Below are positions 1-8,764 of a DNA stretch of 64,000 bases, piece after piece. How positions within the stretch are numbered: the stretch's first letter is position 1; each line of letters begins with the position of its first letter. The notes beneath the pieces were generated by a model. That model was not told the origin of the DNA. It did not search any database and saw nothing but the letters and a program-made list of their open reading frames with translations. The stretch covers positions 124,001 to 188,000 of the forward strand of contig CAWKMC010000039.1 in NCBI GenBank assembly GCA_963850535.1. The letters run 5' to 3'. The stretch is from JAMXLO01 sp963850535 (GTDB lineage: Bacteria > Pseudomonadota > Alphaproteobacteria > Acetobacterales > Acetobacteraceae). Both the position numbers and the translations under genes were made by a program.

Positions 1-1339
1 TGAACACCGCGATCAGGGAAAAGGTGATCGAGATGATCGTGAACCCGATCTGGCCCGCGCCACGCAACGCCGCGGCGAAGGGGCGTTCGCCTTGCTCAAT
101 GTAGCGAACGATGTTCTCGATCATGACGATGGCATCGTCCACCACGAAACCGACCGATATCGTCAGCGCCATCAGCGAAATGTTGTCGAGGCTGTATTTG
201 GCCACATACATGACCGCGACAGTCGCCAGCAGTGACAACGGCACTGCCATGCTGGGGATCGCGGTCGCCCATAGCGTTCGCAGGAAGATGAAGATGACCA
301 GAACCACCAGTCCGATTGTCACAGCCATGGTGATCTGGACGTCGTCTATCGCGGCCCGTGTGATCAGCGACCGGTCCGACATCAGCGCGACGTGTACCGA
401 AGGCGGGATCGACGCCTCGAGATGCGGCATCAACTGTTTGATGCGATCGACCAGCGCGACGGTGTTGGCGCCAGACGCTCGCTGGATCGCTATGCCTTCG
501 GCGGGCCGGTTGTTGAACCATGCGCCGACATAAATGTTCTGCACCGAGTTGACCGCGTCCCCGATGTCCTTCACGCGTACCGGTGCGCCGTGGCGGTAGG
601 CGATGATGACGTTGCCGAATTGTGCGGCGTTGAAAAGTTGGTCGTTGATATCCAGCGCGGTGACCTGGTGGCTGCCCTCGATCGACCCCTTTGGTGCGTT
701 GACGGTCGCCGCCGCCAGCGCGCTGCGGACGTCCTCCAGGCCGATGCTGTGGGCGGCGAGCGCGCCGGGATTGACCTCGACGCGCGCCGCATATTGCTTC
801 TGTCCGAAGACCGATACCTGCGAGACCCCTGGCACTGTCGAGAGCTGCTGCGCCAGGATCGTATATGCGTAGTCGTCAAGCCGACTGACCGGCAGCGCAT
901 CGGAATAGACCGCGTAGATCAGCACAGGAGAGTTGGCCGGATTGGTCTTCCTGTAGGTCGGTGGACTGGGGAGGTCCTTCGGCAGCAGCCCACCGGCGGC
1001 GTTGATCGCGGTCTGCACATCCTGCGCGGCTCCGTCGATATTGCGCGACAGGTCGAATTGCAGCGTGATCATTGTGGTGCCTGTGCCGCTCAAGGACGTC
1101 ATTTGTTCGAGCGACGGAATGGCGGTGAACTGTTGCTCCAACGGTGTAGCAACCGCTGAAGCCATCGTCGCGGGACTTGCCCCAGGATAGCTGGCCGTCA
1201 CGGTGATCGTGGGATAGTCGACATTCGGCAATGCCGCGACTGGCAATAGCGTGTAGGCGACGATACCGAAGACCAGTATCCCCAGGCTGAGCAGTGAGGT
1301 AGCGATCGGCCGGTGGATGAACGGTTGCGAGATGCTCAT
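1..1339 (-). CDS. RND efflux pump inner-membrane permease (MdtB/MdtC type), partial
   Basis: Proton-driven inner-membrane pump of a tripartite efflux system that moves drugs or other small molecules through an outer-membrane channel. The first 446 residues are readable, then the gene runs off the window start; the family is usually about 1,020-1,050 residues. TM1 lies at about 10-30, the periplasmic porter region at 40-335, and TM2 onward from about 337. The paired aspartates D401-D402 in the GFVVDD motif of TM4 are the proton-relay residues of the family. The frame is open throughout. The start ATG overlaps the stop of the adaptor gene (ATGA), so the two are translationally coupled. The substrate cannot be read from sequence. 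Confidence 0.95.
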   Translation of the reverse strand, partial: MSISQPFIHRPIATSLLSLGILVFGIVAYTLLPVAALPNVDYPTITVTASYPGASPATMASAVATPLEQQFTAIPSLEQMTSLSGTGTTMITLQFDLSRNIDGAAQDVQTAINAAGGLLPKDLPSPPTYRKTNPANSPVLIYAVYSDALPVSRLDDYAYTILAQQLSTVPGVSQVSVFGQKQYAARVEVNPGALAAHSIGLEDVRSALAAATVNAPKGSIEGSHQVTALDINDQLFNAAQFGNVIIAYRHGAPVRVKDIGDAVNSVQNIYVGAWFNNRPAEGIAIQRASGANTVALVDRIKQLMPHLEASIPPSVHVALMSDRSLITRAAIDDVQITMAVTIGLVVLVIFIFLRTLWATAIPSMAVPLSLLATVAVMYVAKYSLDNISLMALTISVGFVVDDAIVMIENIVRYIEQGERPFAAALRGAGQIGFTIISITFSLIAVF

Positions 1340-2478
1340 TGCTGTGCGGTCTCGGCGGGCTTCCCCGCTACCAGCTTCACCCGCGCGCCGTCGGTGAGCC
1401 GGTACTGGCCGGCGACCACGACGCGCTGCCCGGCCGTCAACCCCTTGCGGATCACGGCAAGGCCGTCCTGCATGGCGGCAACCTCGACGGCTTGCCGCTT
1501 CACCGTGTCATTCGCGCCAATGACATATGCGAAATAGCCATTCGGCCCCGGCTGAACGGTTTGCAACGGCACGGTCGGCACATTGTGTCGCATGCGCAGC
1601 ACCAACCGCGTATTGACGAATTCGCCAGGCCACAGACGCTCGTCTGAATTGGCGAACGTCCCCTTAAGGTGAATAGTGCCAGTCGCTTCGTCGATCGCAT
1701 TGTCGATCAGTGTGAGCCGGCCAACCGCGATTTGCGTGTTGTCGTCATCCGACAACGCCACCACTTCGAGCGGCGCCTGTTGCTGATTATGGCGGATGCG
1801 GTCGAGGCTGGCCTGGGGCAGGGTGAAGCTCACGAATATAGGCTGAAGTTGTGACACTGTGACGAGGGCTGTGTTGTCGTTGGCGTGCACCAGGTTCCCG
1901 ATGTCGACCAATCGGGCGCCGAGGCGCCCGGTGATCGGCGAGCGTATATCGGTGAAGCTGAGGTTCAGCCGGGCGGTATCGATCTGCGCTTCGTCGCCCT
2001 TGATCGTGGCCATGAGCTGCGCCACCAGTCCCTTTTGCTGATCGAAGCTCTGCCGGGTCTGAAAACCGGATCCAACGAGCCGGCCATAGCGGTCCAAATC
2101 ACCTTCCGCGGTCTGAAGCTGCGCCTCGTCTTTTGTTTTGGTTGCCTCGGACAGCTCCAGTGCGGCCTGGTAGGGGCGGGGGTCGATCTGAAACAGCGGG
2201 TCGTCCTGCTTGACCGCCTGGCCCTCGGTGAAGGCCACCTTGATGATGGGACCATCAACGCGTGACTTCACCGTAACGGTATTGAAAGGCTGGACCGTTC
2301 CAATGCCTTGCAAGTACTCAGATACATCACGTGCAGTGACAACGCCGGGCGTGACGGGCACCTCCGGTGGCGCTGCCTGCGCCTTCGCTTGGGGTGGCTT
2401 TGTGGTGAGGTCAAACCATGCCGCGACCACCGCAACGAATAGCAACAGGCCTACGCCGGCCAATGCGCGCCTCGACAT
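1336..2478 (-). CDS. RND efflux periplasmic adaptor (membrane fusion protein, MdtA type)
   Basis: 380-residue periplasmic adaptor linking the RND permease to an outer-membrane factor. An N-terminal anchor lies at about 5-22. It is followed by a biotinyl-lipoyl-like strand pair (VDGPIIKV...EGQAVKQDDPLFQID, about 72-97), a helical hairpin rich in Gln/Lys/Asp at 100-165, the second lipoyl half (SPITGRLGARLVDIGNLV) and a beta-barrel region with DNAIDEATGTIHLKG. Length and domain order fit MdtA/AcrA. It lies just upstream of the permease with a 4-bp overlap. No outer-membrane factor is visible in this window and no local regulator precedes it. Confidence 0.95.
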   Translation of the reverse strand: MSRRALAGVGLLLFVAVVAAWFDLTTKPPQAKAQAAPPEVPVTPGVVTARDVSEYLQGIGTVQPFNTVTVKSRVDGPIIKVAFTEGQAVKQDDPLFQIDPRPYQAALELSEATKTKDEAQLQTAEGDLDRYGRLVGSGFQTRQSFDQQKGLVAQLMATIKGDEAQIDTARLNLSFTDIRSPITGRLGARLVDIGNLVHANDNTALVTVSQLQPIFVSFTLPQASLDRIRHNQQQAPLEVVALSDDDNTQIAVGRLTLIDNAIDEATGTIHLKGTFANSDERLWPGEFVNTRLVLRMRHNVPTVPLQTVQPGPNGYFAYVIGANDTVKRQAVEVAAMQDGLAVIRKGLTAGQRVVVAGQYRLTDGARVKLVAGKPAETAQQ

Positions 2479-2563
2479 TCCAGCACTCCCACGCCGAGCC
2501 TCGCCAGCCCGATTGGCGGTAAGCTACGGCACTCGCGCCTTGAAGATAAGCCGTTGCCGACGG

Positions 2564-2770
2564 CTATCGGCGGGACGGGACCTCGATCGGTGCGCAGTTC
2601 GTCCGGCCAGACATCACGCAATCCTGCAGTTTTGATGCCTTCCCCAGCTCGCGGATCAGTACGATGGCGCCAATCGCGAGCGCGAGAATGATTATCAGGC
2701 CGATCAACGCGGCTCGCCTGGGATCGGCGGGGTCGTCATCGTGGCGCTGTGGTGGCGGCTTCTGAGCCAT
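2564..2770 (-). CDS. small single-span membrane protein, unknown function
   Basis: 68 residues, starting MAQKPPPQRHDDDPADPRR. A basic and proline-rich N-terminus is followed by one strong membrane helix at about 21-43 (ALIGLIIILALAIGAIVLI) and a short tail with two cysteines (QDCVMSGRTNC). I recognise no family. The start is the ATG nearest the hydrophobic segment; longer upstream extensions in the same frame run antisense through the MlrC-like gene and have implausible composition. It sits between the divergent MlrC gene and the efflux operon. Confidence 0.6.
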   Translation of the reverse strand: MAQKPPPQRHDDDPADPRRAALIGLIIILALAIGAIVLIRELGKASKLQDCVMSGRTNCAPIEVPSRR

Positions 2771-2876
2771 GCACCATTGTATCCAGGCTGTCACGGGGTC
2801 GCGACATCGGTTGGCCACATGCTTGCTCGGGCTGGCGCTGTCCCCGTAGGGTCGACGCTGAGGAGGGAGTGAACGC

Positions 2877-4364
2877 ATGACCCGTGTTGCGATCGGTGGC
2901 TTCCTGCATGAGAGCCATTCTTTCGCCCCGCATCCGACCACGTTCGTCGATTTCCTGCGACCAGCGGGGTTTCCGGGGTTGAGCGAAGGCGAGGCGATGC
3001 TTAGCGCGGTGCGTGGTACGTCAGTGCCTACGGCTGGTGCGCTGGCTGTTGCCGACAGCGAGAGCGTCGAGATCGTGCCGCTGGCCTGGTCGCTCGCCAA
3101 TCCGGCAGGACCGATACAGGACGAGGCGTTCGAGCGCATCGCCGCACTGATCTGTGCGCAACTGTCGCGCGCTCTGCAGGCGGCGCCGCTCGATGGGGTG
3201 TATCTCGACCTGCATGGCGCAGCGGTCGTCGATAGTTTTCCCGACGCGGAAGGTGAGCTGTTGCGGCGTGTGCGCGCGATCGTGGGCGATCTGCCGATGA
3301 CTATCAGCCTCGATCCGCATGCCAACCTGACGTTCCGCATGGTCACGCTCGCCGATGCGGTCGTGCCGTTCCGCACCTATCCGCACGTCGACATGAAGGA
3401 TGCCGGCGCGCAGGCGATGCGGTTGCTGCTGCAGCGCATCGCGCGCGGCAAGCCGTGGGCGCGCGCGTTCCGCCAGTTGGAGTTCTGGCTGCCACTCGGT
3501 AGTCAGTGCACGCTGCTCGCGCCGATGAACGAGGTGATGGCGGAGCGCGCTTCTTTGGTCGAGCGCATGGACGTCGCCGAACTGGCATTCTGCTTTGGCT
3601 TTCCTTACGCCGATTTTCCCGATTGCGGTCCGGCGGTCGCCGCCTATGCCGATACGCAGGCGAAGGCCGCCGCGGCGGCCGATGCATTCGTCGCGCACGT
3701 TGCAGCACGCGAGGCGGACTTCAGGCAGGAGTTGCTTCCAGCGGCAGAGGCGGTGGCTGAGGCCAAGCGATTGGCTGATGGAGCACGCAGGCCAGTCGTG
3801 ATTGCCGATACGCAGGACAATCCTGGTGGCGGTGGTCACGGCGATACGACCGGGCTGCTCGCCGAACTGGTGCGCCAGCAGGCAACGGGCGCAGTGCTGT
3901 GCCTGATCAATGACGCCGACAGTGTCGCCACCTGCGCAGCCGCCGGCGAGGGCGGACACGTATCATTGTCACTGGGCGGCAAGTCGGACGGAATGCCGTT
4001 CGACTGCCGGGCGCGCGTTCTAAAACTGACCGATGGCAGGTTCACGCTGACGGGTCCGATGGGCGCGGGCAATCCGGGCAATCTTGGCCCCTGTGCGCTG
4101 ATCGAGATTGATGGCGTGCGGGTGATGGTGGTGTCGCATAAGGTGCAGGCGCTCGATCAGGCGATCCTGCGGCATGTCGGCGTCGAGCCCGCCGAATGTC
4201 CGATCTTGGTGCTGAAGTCGTCGGTACATTTCCGTGCGGATTTCGGGCCGATCGCCGAGAGGATCATTGTCGGCATCGCACCCGGGCCGGTGGTGGCTGA
4301 TCCGGCGATCCTCAATTTCCGCTATGTGCGTCCGGAGGTGCGGCGTCGGCCGCGGGCTGCATGA
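2877..4364 (+). CDS. M81 family metallopeptidase (MlrC-like)
   Basis: 495 residues, similar over full length to microcystinase C (MlrC), which hydrolyses the linear tetrapeptide from microcystin breakdown. In non-cyanotoxin degraders the real substrate is usually unknown and probably a peptide or amide. Visible landmarks are the N-terminal GGFLHESHSFAP, the metal-ligand region with DLHGAAVVDSF, SLDPHANLTFRM, the FRTYPHVDM segment and the C-terminal half with DTQDNPGGGGHGD. No signal peptide, so probably cytoplasmic. Start ATG 2877 has GAGGGAG a few bases upstream. The 3' end overlaps the convergent fatty-acyl-AMP ligase gene by 53 bp. Confidence 0.9.
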   Translation: MTRVAIGGFLHESHSFAPHPTTFVDFLRPAGFPGLSEGEAMLSAVRGTSVPTAGALAVADSESVEIVPLAWSLANPAGPIQDEAFERIAALICAQLSRALQAAPLDGVYLDLHGAAVVDSFPDAEGELLRRVRAIVGDLPMTISLDPHANLTFRMVTLADAVVPFRTYPHVDMKDAGAQAMRLLLQRIARGKPWARAFRQLEFWLPLGSQCTLLAPMNEVMAERASLVERMDVAELAFCFGFPYADFPDCGPAVAAYADTQAKAAAAADAFVAHVAAREADFRQELLPAAEAVAEAKRLADGARRPVVIADTQDNPGGGGHGDTTGLLAELVRQQATGAVLCLINDADSVATCAAAGEGGHVSLSLGGKSDGMPFDCRARVLKLTDGRFTLTGPMGAGNPGNLGPCALIEIDGVRVMVVSHKVQALDQAILRHVGVEPAECPILVLKSSVHFRADFGPIAERIIVGIAPGPVVADPAILNFRYVRPEVRRRPRAA

Positions 4365-6078
4365 TCTTGAGCGCGCCTTCCAGGTATAGCTTGCGCGTCA
4401 GGCTGCGTTGAATCTTGCCGCTGGTGGTCTTGGGCAGCGTTGCCGGTGGGATCAGTGCGATCACCGCCGGGGCAATATCGTGCTGCCGGACGACGGCCTC
4501 GCGGATGCGGCTGACCACGTCGGTGACGTTCAGTCGGGCCAGGCTTGTGCGTTCGACCTCCTGCACCACGGCAAGCTTTTCGCTGCCGTCGTCATCGCTG
4601 ATCGCGAAGGCGGCGCCGCAGTCCCGGCGCAGTGCCGGATCGCTCGCCTGCACTGTCCATTCGATATCCTGCGGATAGTGATTCATGCCTCGGATGATGA
4701 TCAGGTCCTTGATGCGTCCGGTGATGAACAACGCGCCATCTTGGTCGATGAAGCCGAGATCGCCGGTGCGCAGCCAGCTCTGATCCGGCGAACCGGCGAG
4801 CTTTGCATGAAATGTCTCGTCGGTTGCCTCCATGTCGCGCCAGTAGCCGTGCGCGATATGCGCGCCGTTGACCCATATTTCCCCAACGCGGCACGGGGCG
4901 ACTTGACATCGCTGGTCAGGATCGACAATGGCGATCTCGCCGCCGATCACGCTCTGCCCACTCGACACTAAGGTCTGCCGGTCGGCGGATCCGGCTGGTT
5001 CGGTGACATCGCCCTGCAGCAGTGCAGCGCGACTGATGTCGCGTGTGACCCAGCCGTGACCACGCACCGAACCCGTCACCAGCAGGGTGGCTTCGGCCAA
5101 TCCATAGCCGGGATAAAGCGCGCCGGGGTCAAAACCATAAGGCGCAAAGGTTCGGCTGAAGCGCTCAAGCGTAACCGCATGCACTGGTTCGGCGCCGTTC
5201 AGAGCGAGTTTGCAGCAGGAAAGATCGACACCCTCCATCTGCTCGGGGCGAAACCGGCTGGCACAAAGCTCGTAGGCGAAGTTCGGACCGCAGGCTAATT
5301 CGGCGCGATACTGGTGGATGATGCGCAGCCAGTTGAGCGGGCGCTGCATGAACGCAGCGGGTGCCATGAGCACCGACGTGCCGCCGAGATATAGCGGCTG
5401 CATCACGCCCATCATCAGGCCCATGTCATGGTAGTGCGGTACCCAGCCTACAAACGTAGAGCGCCACCGATTGCTCATGGCCACGCGGATCATCTCCAGG
5501 TTGGCCAGCAGGTTGTCGTGTGCGACCACGACCCCTTTCGGTGTGGATGTCGATCCCGAGGTGTACTGCAGAAAGGCGATTTCATCGGCGCGGATGCGCG
5601 GCAGCGTGGCGTCTGCCGAATGTGTCATGTGGTCGGCAGAGCTGACCGGCAGCCAATCGAAACCCGCGCCTGCAAACCGCTCAGCGATCTCCGGGCGGCG
5701 CTCCAACAGCTCCGGCGTCGTCATCGCGACACTTGGTGAACAGTCGCCGATAATCGCGTCGCTGGAATCGCGATCGGCGGTCCGGCGGGGTGGCATCAGT
5801 GGCACGGCAATCACGCCGGCTGCGAGGCAGCCGAAGAACGCCACGATGAAATCGAGGCCGGGCGGAAACAGCAGCACGGCTCGCTCGCCGGGCGCGACGC
5901 GCTCTGCCAGCGAGGCCGCCACCGCGCGGGCGCGATCGTGCAGTTCGCCGTACGAGAGGTGCCGATGCTCGTCACCGCGCTCCGCAACGAACACGAATGC
6001 CGTCGCGGTGGGATATTCCGCCGCGCGCCGTTCGAGCACGTCGACCAGCGATGCCGGGCCTGTCTTGGTCTGCATCAA
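4312..6078 (-). CDS. fatty-acyl-AMP ligase (FAAL)
   Basis: 588 residues. FAALs activate a fatty acid with ATP to acyl-AMP and hand it to an acyl carrier protein rather than to CoA. The ANL-family P-loop YTSGSTSTPKG is at 172-182. The FAAL-type segment WVPHYHDMGLMMG...PLYLGG and PAAFMQRPLNWL follows, then GYGLAEATLLVTG, TGDLGFI and the C-terminal catalytic Lys in TTSGKIQR (about K555). Its ATG overlaps the stop of the upstream carrier-protein gene by 4 bp, which gives the likely acyl acceptor. It is the last gene of the long minus-strand operon and fills the DltA position of a dlt-like cassette, but the sequence is FAAL, not an amino-acid-activating DltA. Confidence 0.93.
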   Translation of the reverse strand: MMQTKTGPASLVDVLERRAAEYPTATAFVFVAERGDEHRHLSYGELHDRARAVAASLAERVAPGERAVLLFPPGLDFIVAFFGCLAAGVIAVPLMPPRRTADRDSSDAIIGDCSPSVAMTTPELLERRPEIAERFAGAGFDWLPVSSADHMTHSADATLPRIRADEIAFLQYTSGSTSTPKGVVVAHDNLLANLEMIRVAMSNRWRSTFVGWVPHYHDMGLMMGVMQPLYLGGTSVLMAPAAFMQRPLNWLRIIHQYRAELACGPNFAYELCASRFRPEQMEGVDLSCCKLALNGAEPVHAVTLERFSRTFAPYGFDPGALYPGYGLAEATLLVTGSVRGHGWVTRDISRAALLQGDVTEPAGSADRQTLVSSGQSVIGGEIAIVDPDQRCQVAPCRVGEIWVNGAHIAHGYWRDMEATDETFHAKLAGSPDQSWLRTGDLGFIDQDGALFITGRIKDLIIIRGMNHYPQDIEWTVQASDPALRRDCGAAFAISDDDGSEKLAVVQEVERTSLARLNVTDVVSRIREAVVRQHDIAPAVIALIPPATLPKTTSGKIQRSLTRKLYLEGALKIMQPAADAAPPDAHSGN

Positions 6079-6341
6079 GTGCGCAACGGCAGTGCGTCGA
6101 GTTGGTCTGCGACGAAGCTCGCCAGTTGTGCGATCGTCGGGTGTTCCACTGCGGTGTCGGACGCGAGTTCCAGGCCCAGCCAGTCCTCGATCGCCGACAC
6201 CAGGAAAACTGATTTGGCCGAGTCCAGGCCCAGGCTGGGGAATTCCGCATGCATGTCGATTGGCCCATCAGGCAATTTCAGCGTTCGGCGTAGATAGTCG
6301 GCACACCATGCGGCGATTTCGGGCTGGGTCACGTGCGGCAT
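6075..6341 (-). CDS. acyl carrier protein (dedicated, FAAL-linked)
   Basis: 88-residue stand-alone carrier protein. The phosphopantetheine site is LGLDSAKS with S41 as the attachment serine. Four-helix carrier-protein length and acidic composition fit. The next gene starts inside its stop codon (ATGA), so carrier and ligase are made together. It should accept the acyl group from the FAAL and pass it to the membrane acyltransferase encoded upstream, as DltC does for DltB. It differs from a housekeeping AcpP in having an N-terminal WCADYLRRTLKL segment and a longer C-terminus. Confidence 0.9.
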   Translation of the reverse strand: MPHVTQPEIAAWCADYLRRTLKLPDGPIDMHAEFPSLGLDSAKSVFLVSAIEDWLGLELASDTAVEHPTIAQLASFVADQLDALPLRT

Positions 6342-6392
6342 ACGGACTCCGTTGATGGGTGGGTTGACAGTAGCTGGATCAACGCACGTCGC

Positions 6393-7406
6393 TCAAGGAA
6401 CCCTGCTGGCCTGCGCGTTGCTGGGCTCGTTCGTGCGCAGCGCGGAGATGATATGGTCCTCGATCACGCGCTGCAGCTTCTCGCGATAATGTACAAAATC
6501 GACGAAGTCGCCGATGTCGTGCACGTCAGGCATGTCGACGCGAAAGTCGAGGAATGCGCCAAGCCGGCGACCGGCGATCACGTTCGCCAACGCCGATTTA
6601 CACGCTTCGATGGTGGCGGCCTCCTTGCTGCCGGGAGGCGAGAGATAGGCGAAGTAGACCGGCGGCACGGCGACGACCACGCGAACGCTTTGCGGCAGGC
6701 CGGCGACCAGGGCGCGGAGCCGGTCAATCCAGGGAAACGGTGGCTGTCCGGCGGTCGCATTGGTGTCGACCGGCGGACCGGAGGGCAGAGGTTCGAACGG
6801 CGGCCGCTTGCCGCTGATGTAGTCCGTGTAGCCAACCGGATCGACTGGCTTTGCACGTCCAAGCGCGATCTGCAGACGCCATACCGAGCGGTCGATTGCC
6901 TTCGAGCTGACCACGTTGGCGAGGTAGTCCGCATCGCCGCCGTACAGCCACGACGGAAACGGCTCTCGAAGCGGCAGGTTCGGATCATGCGAACACCACA
7001 AGGTGTCGGCTACGATCACCAGCGCGCCATAGCTTGCATGGTTTACTAGAACCCAGCGCATCAGTTCGAGCTGCTCGCGCGGACCTGTCTGTGGGATCGA
7101 CAGCTGGATGAAATGCAGGCCGGTCAGCTCGGACAGCCGGTATGGATTGATTATCTGTGCTGTCGAATTGCCCACCACAGCGGCGTTGAAGTGCGGATTG
7201 CGGCCACGACTGGCGTCCGCCGTGCGCATGCTGCGGTCTTGCACGCCGACCAGTCCGAAGGACGGGAAGCGGCCCGTGTCATAAGGATCGATCAGCAGCA
7301 GCAGTGCGAACAGCAGCGCACCGACACCGAAGAATACGCCGCCGAACACGACGAGCCACCGCCGCCACTGACGGGCAGGCTCAGAAACGGAAGTAGATGA
7401 AGTCAT
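6393..7406 (-). CDS. membrane-anchored SGNH-hydrolase-like protein (AlgX/AlgJ/DltD type)
   Basis: 337 residues with one membrane anchor at about 18-38 and a large extracytoplasmic domain. An SGNH-like nucleophile motif VVGNSTAQ places Ser at about S81, and the C-terminal DFVH segment gives the D303-x-x-H306 pair of the same fold. This architecture belongs to the partner proteins of MBOAT acyltransferases (AlgJ/AlgX in alginate acetylation, DltD in teichoic acid alanylation), which complete acyl transfer outside the cytoplasmic membrane. The start ATG lies 26 bp inside the 3' end of the MBOAT gene and is preferred because longer versions of the frame run antisense-like through MBOAT sequence. 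Exact substrate unknown. Confidence 0.75.
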   Translation of the reverse strand: MTSSTSVSEPARQWRRWLVVFGGVFFGVGALLFALLLLIDPYDTGRFPSFGLVGVQDRSMRTADASRGRNPHFNAAVVGNSTAQIINPYRLSELTGLHFIQLSIPQTGPREQLELMRWVLVNHASYGALVIVADTLWCSHDPNLPLREPFPSWLYGGDADYLANVVSSKAIDRSVWRLQIALGRAKPVDPVGYTDYISGKRPPFEPLPSGPPVDTNATAGQPPFPWIDRLRALVAGLPQSVRVVVAVPPVYFAYLSPPGSKEAATIEACKSALANVIAGRRLGAFLDFRVDMPDVHDIGDFVDFVHYREKLQRVIEDHIISALRTNEPSNAQASRVP

Positions 7407-8764
7407 ACGACTGGTTGCCGCCGAGCTGGACCAGGATGCCCAGCCCTGCCAGGCCAAGCACCGCTGGAACCCATGCCACCGGGCGCGTATTGATAATCTT
7501 GCACAGATCCTGCGTGGCAGGCAGCGCGAATGCCAGCAATGCGCCGACGCCCAGGATCCATGCCTTCCCCAGCATATGCAGGCTGGGAAGGGATCCGAGG
7601 CCGGCGTAGATGTGCCAGGCGGCATCCAGCGTCTGGGTGCGAAACACGGCGCCGCTGAGGAGGAAAAAACCGATCGTGGCCACCCAGCCGATCGCCTTCG
7701 GTGGCGATGGCAAGAAACGCCGCCAACCAAGCGCGAAGATAATGGCGATGCCGTGCATCGTGCCCCAAAGGACGAAATTCCAGCCGGCGCCGTGCCACAG
7801 CCCGCACAGCGCCATGGTGGCCAGAATGGCAAACACGTACTGCGCCGTTGTGTGGCGCGTGCCGGCAATCCGCATGTCAGCCAGCGGCATGAACACGTAG
7901 TCGCGCAGGAATCGCGACAGCGTCATGTGCCAGCATTGCCAGAACACGAGGATGCTGGTGGCACGGAACGGGCCGTTGAAGTTGAACGGAAGCTGGACGC
8001 CGAACAGCAGGGCAAGCCCGATGGCGACGTCCGAGTAGCCGGAGAAGTCGAAGAAGATCTGAAAGCCGAACGCGAGGGCTAGCCAGGATGATCCATCATG
8101 CAGCTGTCCGACAGAGGCTGCGTGAAAGATCGGGTCCAGGATAACGCCAATCGGATCGCCAAGGCCCACTTTCTCAAGCAGCCCGATGATGATGAAGGTG
8201 ATGCCGTTGGCCCAGCGCTGCTCCCACTCAGGGCCAAATGCGTCGCGGCCGAACTGCCGCCCAACCTCGGACCAGCGCGCCAGCGGACCGGCGATCGCCT
8301 GCGGGAAGAAGCAGATATACAGCGCGTAGCGGTCGAGCGTGGTCGCTTCGGCGCGGCCACGGCGCAGATCCGCGAGATACATGATGTGGTGGAAGGTGAA
8401 GAAGCTGATGCCGAGTGGCAGCACCCAGTCCAGGCGACCGATGGAAAAGCTGCCAAGCGCAGCCAGGCTGCCGGTGAAGAAGTCGGCGTACTTGAACAGC
8501 CCGAGTACCGCGAGGTTCAGGACGATCGCCGCGGTGACGATGGCGCGGTTGCCGCGTGGCGGCGAACTGCTTTGCGGCGAACCAGTTGCCGAGAATCGAA
8601 CCCGCCAGCAACAGGACGAATAGCGGGTTCCAATAGCCATAGAACAGCAGCGAGCACACCACGAGGCACGGTATGCGCAGACGCGGATAGCGATTGATAA
8701 CGGCATATAGCGCCACGATGCCGGGAAGGAATCCCAGCAGGAACGGATAGCTGTTGAACAGCAT
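7381..8764 (-). CDS. MBOAT family O-acyltransferase (AlgI/DltB type), one apparent frameshift
   Basis: Multi-pass membrane O-acyltransferase that moves an acyl group across or at the cytoplasmic membrane. The N-terminal frame (MLFNSYPFLLGFLPG, then SLLFYGYWNP...GNWFAA) and the C-terminal frame (NLAVLGLFKYADFF through LCGLWHGAGWNF with the catalytic His) are each typical of the family. They join if one base is removed near the TTT at 8571-8573 (AAA on the coding strand). The restored protein is about 460 residues, the normal AlgI length. The RFLRDYVFMPL motif and the FFDFSGYSD segment are intact. The start directly abuts the stop of the carbonic anhydrase gene. Either a sequencing indel or a recent mutation that would inactivate the whole acylation cassette. 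Confidence 0.85.

Noticed and set aside
392..1159. Plus-strand frame (255 codons) opposite the RND permease
   Set aside because: The permease frame on the other strand is open from 1339 to base 1 and carries the D401-D402 motif.
3021..3959. Long minus-strand open frame (312 codons) inside the MlrC-like gene
   Set aside because: Antisense shadow of a high-GC gene; rich in Arg, His and Gln, with no recognisable motif or ribosome site, while the plus-strand frame has clear M81 motifs.
4312..6078. Reading the ligase as a true D-alanine-activating DltA
   Set aside because: The sequence has FAAL-type segments (WVPHYHDMGLMMG and PNFAYELC context) and length, not those of DltA.
5471..6355. Plus-strand open frame (294 codons) opposite the FAAL and ACP genes
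   Set aside because: Ser/Arg/Ala-rich, low complexity, exactly antisense to well-conserved genes.
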